Positions 18,172 through 26,892 of a stretch of 64,000 nucleotides of DNA are shown here, piece after piece. Each line of letters begins with the position of its first letter. Position 1 is the stretch's first letter. Below the pieces are notes generated by a model. That model worked only from the letters and a program-made list of their open reading frames with translations, did not search any database and had not been told where the DNA came from. This stretch comes from a virus: positions 124,001 to 188,000 of IMG/VR virus record IMGVR_UViG_3300031857_012457; one strand, 5' to 3'. A program made the translations under genes and the position numbers.

Positions 18172-19137
18172 TTATGTATTATTTGCGTATCCTAAAGGAA
18201 ATCCATTTCTAAATTCTGCTCCCATTTTTGGAACAATCATTTGGTATGCGTGAATTAATTCTTCGATACCTCTATCTAACCCCCACTCTGGTACCCATCC
18301 AGTTTCCTCTAGCTTTGCGTTAGAAACTATGTAATCCCTCTTATCGGGGTCTTCGTAATAATCGTTGTATGATACGGCAAAATCCTTTACCTGGGATTGA
18401 ATCTTTTCTAATAATTCTTGCTTTGAAAGATTGGCATTACTCAACCCTACATTAAATACTTGTCCTTTATATTTTTCGTAATTTATAATCATAAATAAAA
18501 ATGTAAATGCTACATCTTGAATATGAATAAAATTTCTCTTAAAGTTTTTCTCAAATACTACAATGTATTTATCAGTAATTGCTTTATAAACAAAATCGTT
18601 TACCAATAAATCGGTTCTCATACGAGGTGATACACCAAATACAGTTGCCAATCTAAATGTAATTGCCGATGTGGTTGCTCTTAAAAAAGTTTCAGCATCA
18701 CACTTTGTTTGTCCATACACTGATATAGGTGTTAAAGGTGAATCTTCGGTGCATTCAGTTTGTCCAACTCCAATACCATAACCACTATTTGTATTTGGAT
18801 ATAAAATTTTTTTATCCTTTGCAAATTTTACTATGTTACATATTTGGTCAAAATTGATTTCCCTTGCCAGCTTTGGGTCTGCTGCGCAAGCTGGGAACCC
18901 AACAATTGCAGCTAATGGAATTATTACATCAGCTTCATTACACAACTTTTCTAAAAGAGATTCATTACGAACATCTCCATATATGAATTTGAATTTAGGA
19001 TTTGAAGTATATTGTAATAATGAGGTTTGATTAAATAATAGTTTATCCAATACTACTACCTTATAGTTTTGTTCCAATAACATACCAACTAATACAGAAC
19101 CCAAATAACCTGCACCACCTGTAATTAATACTTTCAT
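18172..19137 (-). CDS. Extended SDR nucleotide-sugar epimerase/dehydratase (SDR 3)
   Basis: A 321-residue extended SDR with GGAGYLG at residues 7-13, IIPLAAIVG near 72-80, and an intact active-site pair Y141/K145 in VYGQTK. It is the only one of the island's three SDRs that keeps the canonical tyrosine. NVGLSNANLSKQEL in the C-terminal substrate domain is typical of sugar epimerase/dehydratases. It sits one base upstream of the RmlC-like gene and probably acts before it in the same pathway. Exact substrate not determinable. Confidence 0.9.
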   Translation of the reverse strand: MKVLITGGAGYLGSVLVGMLLEQNYKVVVLDKLLFNQTSLLQYTSNPKFKFIYGDVRNESLLEKLCNEADVIIPLAAIVGFPACAADPKLAREINFDQICNIVKFAKDKKILYPNTNSGYGIGVGQTECTEDSPLTPISVYGQTKCDAETFLRATTSAITFRLATVFGVSPRMRTDLLVNDFVYKAITDKYIVVFEKNFKRNFIHIQDVAFTFLFMIINYEKYKGQVFNVGLSNANLSKQELLEKIQSQVKDFAVSYNDYYEDPDKRDYIVSNAKLEETGWVPEWGLDRGIEELIHAYQMIVPKMGAEFRNGFPLGYANNT

Positions 19138-19141
19138 AATT

Positions 19142-19921
19142 TTAAAAATAAATGTTCTTTTCTATGTAAAATTGTGGATAGTTTCCACTAAAACTAACAT
19201 CCCATACTTTATATCTATTGTAATGGTTAAAATCACATAAAAATGCAAAATTATTTCTATATGGATAATCGTAATTTAATTTTCGTAAATCATTAAAAAC
19301 TATATGTGAATACTGTTTTTCATAATTATCAATAAAATCTTGAATTTCTTCAATTTTTAATTTTTTGTTTAATACAAACGCCATTTCAAATTCAAAATCT
19401 CCAATATGTTGATGTTCCTCTGGTCCAATCATACTACCACATCCGAACCAATAGAAAGAATTTTCGTATTTCACTTTTTCACCATCTTCAAATTCAATAA
19501 TTCCTACCAACTTTCCATTTTTATAGCATTTAATATTTCTTTCCAAAAAATGGTCACAAATCATAGCGTACTCATTGAATTCATTAGTTTCTTCTGGTAA
19601 TAATCCGGTAAAAATTTGTTTTGAATACATTTCTGTTTTACCATCTATTTCTTTTGAAAACCAATATGTAAATGCAATTGAAACAATTCCCAAATTATCT
19701 TTATAAGCAGAAATACCAGAATGCATTCCATTTCTGGCAATAGCAAATGATTCTTTATTTTGAGCTACAGTATCAGGAAATATTTTAAACTTTAAGAATA
19801 AAGAAAAATCTTCATCCATATGTTTATCAATTCTAGATGATACGGAGTATCTACTTTCCGGCAAAACGAAAAATATATTATCTTTGTTTACTCTTAAACT
19901 CATATTTTTATTGTTGAACAA
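19142..19921 (-). CDS. Stand-alone LamG / concanavalin-A-like lectin domain protein
   Basis: A 259-residue beta-rich protein with the pattern of LamG/ConA-like jelly rolls: FSLFLKFKIFPD, then SGISAYKDNLG, NIKCYKNGKLVGI and FYWFGCGSM strands. The same layout is embedded in the three GT7 proteins upstream and in the large structural protein at 47-52 kb. No signal peptide or anchor is seen. Its start lies inside the upstream radical SAM gene's 3' end (22-base overlap), which couples the two. It may bind the glycan made by the island, as a carrier, chaperone or virion lectin. The fold is inferred from pattern and the ligand is unknown. Confidence 0.6.
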   Translation of the reverse strand: MFNNKNMSLRVNKDNIFFVLPESRYSVSSRIDKHMDEDFSLFLKFKIFPDTVAQNKESFAIARNGMHSGISAYKDNLGIVSIAFTYWFSKEIDGKTEMYSKQIFTGLLPEETNEFNEYAMICDHFLERNIKCYKNGKLVGIIEFEDGEKVKYENSFYWFGCGSMIGPEEHQHIGDFEFEMAFVLNKKLKIEEIQDFIDNYEKQYSHIVFNDLRKLNYDYPYRNNFAFLCDFNHYNRYKVWDVSFSGNYPQFYIEKNIYF

Positions 19922-21315
19922 AAGTTATAAAATTCTTCTAATTCAGGAAATGTTTTACAAAAATCAGTTCCTCTACGTTTATCGTGGTTTGAAAAATATT
20001 GATAAAAACTATATCTATTTTTCATTTGTTGAGTCGCATCCTGTGGAGAAATCATCCAATCATAAATTCTTTTTACTTTTTGAACCTCAACATCGGAGTA
20101 ACCAATGTGTTTTGGGTCAAATGATGGAGCTGCGTAGTAAGTGATTAATTTAGCCTGGTCAGTTATATATTTAGCATAATCAAATGGAAGTACTTGGACA
20201 GTTTGATGTAAAGGGTATCGTAGATATGATGAATCTAAAAACACTGCAGAATTCCAATATCTATCAGTGGATGCGTATACATCTTTTAATGTGTAAATAT
20301 TATGAATTAATTGTTCATAATTAAAAACACTTAACGCATTATATGTCGACATGAATGTTATAATAGTTCTTGGGCATTTTGTAAGAATTTTATTTACATT
20401 ATCCCAAAATTTATTAAATTCTAATCCAGTACGAATGTATTCTGCTTGCTCTCCCCATGTATCAACCGATGTAAATATGACAATTTCTTTTGCTCTACCT
20501 TCATCTTCTATTTTTTGTATCTTTTCGATTAATTTATCTATCAACTTATCTGGAACTCCCAAATTAGAATTAATAGCCAGTTTCAATTCAGTATTTGGAT
20601 TTGGATGTTCTATGATATAATCAAGTACTCCCCAAGTATCTTTACTCATAAGAGGTTCTCCGCCTGTGATTCTAAATGTATGAAGGTCTCTATACAAATC
20701 AGGCCACCATTTCCAAAATGCTTCTACATATGGATTATGTTCTTTATTTGGAATTGGTAATTTATCTTCGTTTTTCATCCAATCAACGGAATTAAAATTA
20801 TCCAAAGTTGGGTATGCACCATGCTTTTCAATTTCTTCCATCCACGCCGAACTATACGCAGGACCACAATATGAACATTTGAAATTACACGCATTACTAA
20901 ATGCAACTTCTACATATTTTGGATTAAAATCATCTCTCCAATCAGATTGAATAATGTCATTGATAAATGGATAAGACCAACTTTCACCAGATTTAAATAT
21001 TCTATCCGAAAATCTATCCGAATTATCTTCTACATTCCAACAATAATCACATTCAGAAGGTCTTGCTCCCTGTAACATTTCCTTTCTACGAAGTTTCTTA
21101 TATCTCGTATTATGAAGTGCTGATGGGTTTCTAGCAATTTCAGTTTCTGAAATTTTATGTGTTTTGGGGTGGTGACATGAATGATTATGTCCACTTTGTA
21201 ATTGTAGTGTAACTTGCGTCCATTTGGCAGCACACATACCAGGACCAACCACATTTAACTCGTCTTTAACGCGTAAATAAATTGGATTTTCACTATAAGT
21301 TTTATCTTCTGCCAT
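19900..21315 (-). CDS. Radical SAM protein (twitch/SPASM-type) with N-terminal cysteines
   Basis: A 471-residue protein. CNFKCSYC at C143/C147/C150 is the radical SAM cluster, and RITGGEPLMSKDTWG supplies the SAM-binding GGEP motif. The N-terminal region carries C28, C47, C89 and C92 (ECDYCW), similar in placement to the cysteine-rich N-terminus of the 8.1-9.2 kb paralog. Both therefore probably bind an auxiliary cluster before the barrel. Its 3' end overlaps the LamG gene by 22 bases. Peptide, protein or glycan modification are all possible. Confidence 0.85.
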   Translation of the reverse strand: MAEDKTYSENPIYLRVKDELNVVGPGMCAAKWTQVTLQLQSGHNHSCHHPKTHKISETEIARNPSALHNTRYKKLRRKEMLQGARPSECDYCWNVEDNSDRFSDRIFKSGESWSYPFINDIIQSDWRDDFNPKYVEVAFSNACNFKCSYCGPAYSSAWMEEIEKHGAYPTLDNFNSVDWMKNEDKLPIPNKEHNPYVEAFWKWWPDLYRDLHTFRITGGEPLMSKDTWGVLDYIIEHPNPNTELKLAINSNLGVPDKLIDKLIEKIQKIEDEGRAKEIVIFTSVDTWGEQAEYIRTGLEFNKFWDNVNKILTKCPRTIITFMSTYNALSVFNYEQLIHNIYTLKDVYASTDRYWNSAVFLDSSYLRYPLHQTVQVLPFDYAKYITDQAKLITYYAAPSFDPKHIGYSDVEVQKVKRIYDWMISPQDATQQMKNRYSFYQYFSNHDKRRGTDFCKTFPELEEFYNFCSTIKI

Positions 21316-21319
21316 ATTT

Positions 21320-22786
21320 TTATTTTAAACAATGAACATTTATTAATTTGTGTTTATCAAAAATGATTTTAGTACTGATATGTTTATACTTCATATTATT
21401 TATACCATCTTTTTTATAATCAATTTTACCTTGCTGCATTTCTAATACATATCTTCTTTCGTTTCTTGCAGTGGTTTCACCTTTAGCCCATTTTTCAATA
21501 CCACCTTCTTTAATTAAACCTTCAGTTTCATGTGGTAAACAGAAAAATTTACCATCTCTTCTATGTGGTAGTATTACATGGGGTATTTGTATTTCTCTTT
21601 CTTCAATACCAACATTATACAATACACCATCGTTTAATTCGGCCTGGTCTATTACAAATTTATCATCAACTATTTCATCAAAGTTATAGTGTAATACCAA
21701 ACTATCGGTTGAATACTGCTTATGTAATAAATTAACTTCTTCACCAGTTAACGCTCTATCCCACATTTTAATATCAGCTATTTCACCTTTAAAAAATGCG
21801 TTTGGTTCAAATGGTTCAACCGTTGTCGTATGCCCTACATAAAATGGTTCATTTCCATATCGTTTTAAGTTATACTGATATTCAAACGGTGATTGCGTAC
21901 CCGTTCCATTTCTAGCATCACTTTCATTTCCATTTAGATAAAAATGCATTTTCTTTTCCAAATCATCAATTACCATCGTAACCCACGTCCATTCTCCCTC
22001 ATACCTTTTAAACCATTGGTAGATATGTTCTCTATGAGCATTCCATAACATACCAGTATATGCCCTACTATTGTTAAATGATAATCCCCAATCATAACCT
22101 GGTTTTCTGAATATAGGATATTCTACGAATTTTCTGTTTGAATCACCAATTAACCAAATAGGGACTTTTTCTATTTGTTGGTCTGCCTTTACTAATACAG
22201 AAATTGTATGTGAATTGGATATTGCTATTCTATTTTTTTCAGAAGATGGTATTTTGATGTATGAACTTTTACCATCAAATACTGCTACATTTTTTACTTT
22301 AGCGAAATCAATAGTTTGTTTATTAACATATCCTTCCATCACACATCTCCAAAACAAATCATCATCTTCCATGCCCCAATCCCAATAATCATTTGAATAA
22401 CCATTGGTTGCTAAAACTTGCTCTTTTGTAAAAACAACCGCACCACCAAAGTATTCCTGATATTTTAATTGGTAATCCGATTGTGAGATACGAACTGCAA
22501 TGTGTTGTGGATTTTCCATAGGATATGAATAATCACAACTATCATCTTCGGGTACCATATCAATATCATGCCAAACTATGTAATCACATCCATCATCAAT
22601 TGCATGTTTTGCAGCAATGTTTTTCATCAATCCTCTATTGAATAGATATTCATCACACTGATGTGCAATATAAATGGTGTGGTCAATTCCTTTCTTTGTT
22701 AAGAAATTAGTAACCCAAGGAACAAATTGATTCATATGTTCCTCTCTGTTTCTATATGGTACGCAGACCCCTAACTTATGCCCCAT
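21320..22786 (-). CDS. GT7-type (beta-1,4-galactosyltransferase-like) enzyme fused to a LamG domain, copy 1
   Basis: A 488-residue two-domain protein. Residues 1-150 contain the complete GT7 signature in order: VPYRNREEH (9-17), FNRG (49-52), the metal-binding HDIDM (73-77), YFGGAV (112-117) and NGYSNDYWDWGMEDDD (128-143). These match animal-type beta-1,4-galactosyltransferases and their bacterial relatives. Residues about 165-395 form a LamG/ConA-like jelly roll (YLNGNESDAR, DIKMWDRALTGEEV). A short tail follows that returns to the GT7 alignment (VILPHRRDG, ARNERRYVLEM). The lectin therefore appears inserted within the transferase. Predicted to add galactose or a related sugar, with the lectin recognising the acceptor. 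Confidence 0.85.
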   Translation of the reverse strand: MGHKLGVCVPYRNREEHMNQFVPWVTNFLTKKGIDHTIYIAHQCDEYLFNRGLMKNIAAKHAIDDGCDYIVWHDIDMVPEDDSCDYSYPMENPQHIAVRISQSDYQLKYQEYFGGAVVFTKEQVLATNGYSNDYWDWGMEDDDLFWRCVMEGYVNKQTIDFAKVKNVAVFDGKSSYIKIPSSEKNRIAISNSHTISVLVKADQQIEKVPIWLIGDSNRKFVEYPIFRKPGYDWGLSFNNSRAYTGMLWNAHREHIYQWFKRYEGEWTWVTMVIDDLEKKMHFYLNGNESDARNGTGTQSPFEYQYNLKRYGNEPFYVGHTTTVEPFEPNAFFKGEIADIKMWDRALTGEEVNLLHKQYSTDSLVLHYNFDEIVDDKFVIDQAELNDGVLYNVGIEEREIQIPHVILPHRRDGKFFCLPHETEGLIKEGGIEKWAKGETTARNERRYVLEMQQGKIDYKKDGINNMKYKHISTKIIFDKHKLINVHCLK

Positions 22787-22787
22787 T

Positions 22788-24218
22788 TTACAATAATACT
22801 GATAGATGATGATAGTTATTCATTGATACATCATTTAATACCTGATATAAACAATTGTTTAAACCATCCTTATCTGTGTTATATAATTTAGTTTTAATTT
22901 GATTTAAAAATCTTAATTGGTTTATACGAGTTTCTCTATGAACCCAGTTTTTCTCATTCCAACTATTTGTTTTATGAGATAATAATTTAAATAAAGATTT
23001 TCTTCTATACGGAACCGTCATTTCTCTACCTAATGATTCATGTGATTTTATGAAATGGCAATTATTAATTTCACCATTATTACCGTTAAAAGATAAATCT
23101 AATAGAGTATTTTCTTTGTAGAATTTAAAATCATAATATAATTTTAAATGTTCCGCCGATTTATACGCTCTAAAATTTTCTAATAAAGAATTTTCCAAAA
23201 CATTATCTGCTAATATAGAAATTTCTTTATCTTTCAATTTACAATCGTATATTGCAAATTCAGAAATCATTCCATAAAAAAAGTTTGGGTTAGAATCCCT
23301 TTCAGGTGAACCAACGCCTAAATAAAAGTATTCTTCATCTGAATAATCCTTTGGAGCATTCTTTAGTTTTTCTGTACCTACTAATTCACCATCTTTATAA
23401 AAAGAAATTTCATTTTTTTTATAATCAAAAGTTAAACAAATTTGAGTAAAATGATTAGTTAGTATTTCTGAATTAATAGAAGTGCAATCATCGGTATCAT
23501 CCCAAAAATCTACTTTATATCTTCTAAAAGAATTATAACTTATATTCGTATCGTATCCAGGTATTGAAAATACAGTATATTCATCATAATCATTATTTGG
23601 ATTTGATATTATTTCATCAGGTTTAAATGTAATTATTATTGATGTATCTTTTTCAAAATCTAATAAGTCTTTCTTTAGTATCCTGATGTAAGAATCATTT
23701 CCACTAAAAGATAACCCATATAATTTTTTGGTTTCATTTTTACCAATAATTTTTGAATCCAATGGAATGCTCTTTTGATTAACCCTAAATAAAAGGTCAT
23801 CATCTTCAAACCCCCATCCCCAATATAAATTAGAATATCCATTTACTCTTTCAAATGTATCAGAACTAAACATAGTTACACCTCCAAAATAATCATCAAA
23901 TGATAAGTTTTTGGATTTATCATATTCTAATTCAAAATTGGTTGCAAGGTGCATGGGTAATTCAGAATAAGAATAATCAACCTCAATTGGTAGCATATCC
24001 ACATCGTGAAATACAATATATCCACATCCTAATTCTTTTGCTTTGATATACCCAATATTTAATAACTTCCCTCTATTAAACGGTTTATCATCGGTCTGTT
24101 CAACTACGATAATCTCGTGTTTAATTTTTTTGGATTTTAAATATGAAGACATAGTTTCACCGAATCGTGCTAAATGCGATTCTCTATCTCTGTATGGTAC
24201 AATTATTCCTAACTTCAT
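22788..24218 (-). CDS. GT7-type enzyme with inserted LamG domain, copy 2
   Basis: A 476-residue paralog of the preceding gene with the same architecture. GT7 motifs: VPYRDRESH (7-15), FNRG (47-50), HDVDM (71-75), YFGGV (110-114) and NGYSNLYWGWGFEDDD (126-141), all canonical. The LamG segment covers roughly residues 165-385 (FYKDGELVGTEKL, YLGVGSPERD, FAIYDCKLKDKEI). It is followed by a GT7-like tail (VPYRRKSLFKLL, NQLRFLNQIK, DGLNNCLYQV). The two active-site sets are both intact while the lectin regions are strongly diverged. One base separates it from copy 1. Confidence 0.85.
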   Translation of the reverse strand: MKLGIIVPYRDRESHLARFGETMSSYLKSKKIKHEIIVVEQTDDKPFNRGKLLNIGYIKAKELGCGYIVFHDVDMLPIEVDYSYSELPMHLATNFELEYDKSKNLSFDDYFGGVTMFSSDTFERVNGYSNLYWGWGFEDDDLLFRVNQKSIPLDSKIIGKNETKKLYGLSFSGNDSYIRILKKDLLDFEKDTSIIITFKPDEIISNPNNDYDEYTVFSIPGYDTNISYNSFRRYKVDFWDDTDDCTSINSEILTNHFTQICLTFDYKKNEISFYKDGELVGTEKLKNAPKDYSDEEYFYLGVGSPERDSNPNFFYGMISEFAIYDCKLKDKEISILADNVLENSLLENFRAYKSAEHLKLYYDFKFYKENTLLDLSFNGNNGEINNCHFIKSHESLGREMTVPYRRKSLFKLLSHKTNSWNEKNWVHRETRINQLRFLNQIKTKLYNTDKDGLNNCLYQVLNDVSMNNYHHLSVLL

Positions 24219-24223
24219 TTAGA

Positions 24224-24565
24224 TTATACTTTTTCTATATCTTTTTTAGGTCTTGCTCTACGAGGTGGCGGTAATTCTGCATCATTTTCAATTTGAGCAG
24301 GTTCGGTGGGAATACTTCCTTTAAAAGATGTTTCTGAACTAGATGATGACCCATTTTCTTTTGCAATGTTGTAGAATTCATAAAGATAATACGCAACTCT
24401 ATCACTCCATTCTGATTTGTTAATTTCTTCAAACCAAATAGTAAGTGCATCTAAAGAATTGGCAATTTTTTCCAATGCTTTAACTTTTCTAGTTTCCAAT
24501 ACTACCGATTCCAAATTTTGTTCAGGTGTAGTTGTTGTGTCAGATTGTAACTTAACTTTCGCCAT
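24224..24565 (-). CDS. Hypothetical 113-residue protein between GT7 paralogs
   Basis: A small acidic-to-basic protein: residues about 20-80 are predicted helical (LEKIANSLDALTIWFEEI), a serine run follows (GSSSSSE), and the end is proline/arginine-rich (LPPPRRARPKKD). No known family is recognisable. It lies in the operon between GT7 copies 2 and 3 with gaps of only a few bases, so it is translated with them. The helical core plus disordered tail suggests a small scaffold or adaptor. A competing frame in the same place has no comparable features. Confidence 0.6.
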   Translation of the reverse strand: MAKVKLQSDTTTTPEQNLESVVLETRKVKALEKIANSLDALTIWFEEINKSEWSDRVAYYLYEFYNIAKENGSSSSSETSFKGSIPTEPAQIENDAELPPPRRARPKKDIEKV

Positions 24566-24571
24566 TTATTT

Positions 24572-26029
24572 TTATATTTTAATTTGATGCTTATAAACTC
24601 CTGTTTTAATTTCTTCTGTTGATACTAAATCATATGATAATGTATTTAATCCAAATTTATCAGTATCTAATATATCAGTTGCAATTTCATAAAAGAAAAT
24701 ACCTTCATTTTCTTCAAAAATATCATCTTTTACTTTCCAACTATAATTTTGTAATTTAGTGAATTTTTTTGAATTTTCCAAGATTTGAAACCGTCCATTT
24801 GATTGTTCTGGCATATCAAATTCATAAGACAGGTTTAATTGTTCAGAATACAATTCCTGATGTAACCCAGTTGATACTATTCTTGGATTTGAAAATGTTT
24901 TAGAATCATCTACATAAAAATCTCCAAACTTTTTATCAAATGGTACATTTATAACTGCTTCAAAATTTGTAGTTATTGTATCATTTATTGTTTTATACCC
25001 ATCGGTGTATAGTTTTAATATTTCGGATTCTGCCAATGGGTAATCGAATAATAATAGGTTAGATATTTTGCCATTAAATGAATTTTTAAATGCCAAACTA
25101 CCAATCCACAAATCTTTTCCTTTAAAGTCCATTAAATAATTTGGTAATCCATCCAGTGCTTGTACAAGTTTGCCATCAATGTATAGACCGGCTTTTTTCT
25201 TATCCATATCAACCTTTAATGACAGGTTTATCCATTGATTGACATGTGCTTTGTGTGAATACCACATTTGATGTAAACTCTTATTATCATCCCACAATTG
25301 AACTACAATTGCATCGTTTTTCATAATAAAAATTCCCATATCATAACCTTGTTTCCCAATAATACACGCATCGTTTGATTGATTATCGTTAATGAAAACA
25401 TTCATTGATATTGTAAATGAATCTTCAAAAATATAATCGGTTGTTTTGCTTGCTCTTATAAACACACAATTATTTTCATTTGAATCAAAAGGATATATTG
25501 TTTTTTTAATATATTTATTTACCTCTTTTACATCTGTTAAAACATGCGGTTTATATATATTTTTAGTAAAAAATCTCTTTGCAGATAATAATTTGTGTTT
25601 TTTTAATCTATATAAGAAATCTATCCAATGAAAAGAACCTCCCCAATAATCGTTACTGAACCCGTTTGCTTCGAAGAAATTTTCTTTTGTAATTTTAAAA
25701 GCTCCGCCTATCCAATGAGGATACGGTTTTAAATTTGCGGCTAAATGTGTTGGGTAGTATTCAAAATCATAATTACACGATTCTTGTCTTGGTAGAATAT
25801 CAATATCGTGGAATATATAATAATCGGAACGATTTTGTGTTATATCCGCACCAATATTACACAGTTTTCCATAATTAAAATAAACATCCGCATCTATTTG
25901 TTCGATGAAATGTATTTCGTAATCTATTTTATCTTTTAAAAAGTATTCCATGTGACCCACAAAGGTATACAGGTCTTGTAAACGATTGGAGTACGGTACT
26001 ATAATTGATAACTTTTTACTATTCGCCAT
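24572..26029 (-). CDS. Divergent GT7-like protein with LamG domain, copy 3 (altered active-site motif)
   Basis: A 485-residue third paralog. It keeps VPYSNR (11-16), HDIDILP (74-80), WIGGAF (106-111) and NGFSNDYWGG (122-131). However, the FNRG motif is FNYG (51-54), and the acidic EDDD motif is replaced by SFHWIDFLYR. In GT7 enzymes the EDDD region contributes the catalytic acidic residue. This copy may therefore have a changed specificity, depend on D137, or be non-catalytic. The LamG region spans about 165-355 (LYIDGKLVQALDG, LWIGSLAFKNSF, LLLFDYPLAESEI). Its C-terminal tail matches the other copies (GLNTLSYDLV). Confidence 0.75.
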   Translation of the reverse strand: MANSKKLSIIVPYSNRLQDLYTFVGHMEYFLKDKIDYEIHFIEQIDADVYFNYGKLCNIGADITQNRSDYYIFHDIDILPRQESCNYDFEYYPTHLAANLKPYPHWIGGAFKITKENFFEANGFSNDYWGGSFHWIDFLYRLKKHKLLSAKRFFTKNIYKPHVLTDVKEVNKYIKKTIYPFDSNENNCVFIRASKTTDYIFEDSFTISMNVFINDNQSNDACIIGKQGYDMGIFIMKNDAIVVQLWDDNKSLHQMWYSHKAHVNQWINLSLKVDMDKKKAGLYIDGKLVQALDGLPNYLMDFKGKDLWIGSLAFKNSFNGKISNLLLFDYPLAESEILKLYTDGYKTINDTITTNFEAVINVPFDKKFGDFYVDDSKTFSNPRIVSTGLHQELYSEQLNLSYEFDMPEQSNGRFQILENSKKFTKLQNYSWKVKDDIFEENEGIFFYEIATDILDTDKFGLNTLSYDLVSTEEIKTGVYKHQIKI

Positions 26030-26043
26030 CTTAATAACCTATT

Positions 26044-26892
26044 TTATATAGATATAATTTTTTTAAATAATTGTTTCCATTTTGAGTATCCTGAATAATG
26101 ATAAGTTGGTGATAATTCGAATCCAAATCTCACATCATCCAATGGTAATTTAAATCTAAATTTTGCCAATTCTCTATACATTTTTCGATATTCTTCTGAA
26201 TATGAGTAATCTTTATTTATGTTTGCAACTGCTCTAATTCTTTCTCCACAAGTACTATCCCATTTAAAATGATGTACTTGCACACTGCATTTGTTAATTG
26301 GTGCAATCAGTGGATGATTCCAACCTTGCCATTTCCAAGTAGTATGTCCGTCTATTTTTGCATAATGCTGTCCGTTTGTAATTTCAACATACCCCTTTGC
26401 TATACAAATTTTATTAGGATTAGCACCACTTAACGGAAATCTAAAAAATCCTGCGTATGGAAACTTTTCAAATATGTCATCCGTATCTAATAATTCAACA
26501 AATTCACCATCCTCTCCAATTCTATCTATAAATCCACCTCTTACCATTTCCCATCCATTTACATCACAATTTGATGTGATACTTCGTAATGAATCCGAAT
26601 AGACATGGAACTCATCATCATCGGATATTACCCACCAATCGTTTGGATGAGTTGATTTTACTTCATTGTAAAGTCTTGTTACCTTTTCCCAATTATACTT
26701 CTCTTCAATTACCGTTTTTACAATTTTAGCATTTGGAAATTGAGATACTATGGTTTTAACTTCTGATAAATTAGATTGCTCTTCCCAATCATATACAACA
26801 ATATACATTTCATCCACTTTATCTTTGTAGTGGTTTAACATATGTTTTAATGTTGTTGTTCTAGAACCTGTTACCGTAACTAATCTAATCAT
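26044..26892 (-). CDS. GT-A type glycosyltransferase-like protein
   Basis: A 282-residue protein. The N-terminal strand-loop (MIRLVTVTGSRTTTLKHMLNHY) and the acidic motif WWVISDDDEFHVY (86-98) are the nucleotide-sugar- and metal-binding landmarks of GT-A glycosyltransferases. Later residues (TWKWQGWNHPLI, VQVHHFKWD) resemble acceptor-site segments of GT2-like proteins. No membrane segment is visible, so it would act in the cytoplasm on a soluble or protein-linked acceptor. It overlaps the methyltransferase-like gene upstream by 4 bases. Confidence 0.65.
   Translation of the reverse strand: MIRLVTVTGSRTTTLKHMLNHYKDKVDEMYIVVYDWEEQSNLSEVKTIVSQFPNAKIVKTVIEEKYNWEKVTRLYNEVKSTHPNDWWVISDDDEFHVYSDSLRSITSNCDVNGWEMVRGGFIDRIGEDGEFVELLDTDDIFEKFPYAGFFRFPLSGANPNKICIAKGYVEITNGQHYAKIDGHTTWKWQGWNHPLIAPINKCSVQVHHFKWDSTCGERIRAVANINKDYSYSEEYRKMYRELAKFRFKLPLDDVRFGFELSPTYHYSGYSKWKQLFKKIISI

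Noticed and set aside
21030-21254. Alternative minus-strand frame inside the radical SAM gene
   Set aside because: Fully within a gene with clear catalytic motifs; a shadow frame.
24235-24450. Alternative minus-strand frame within the 113-residue gene
   Set aside because: It starts inside the longer frame, has no separate leader and a less protein-like composition.
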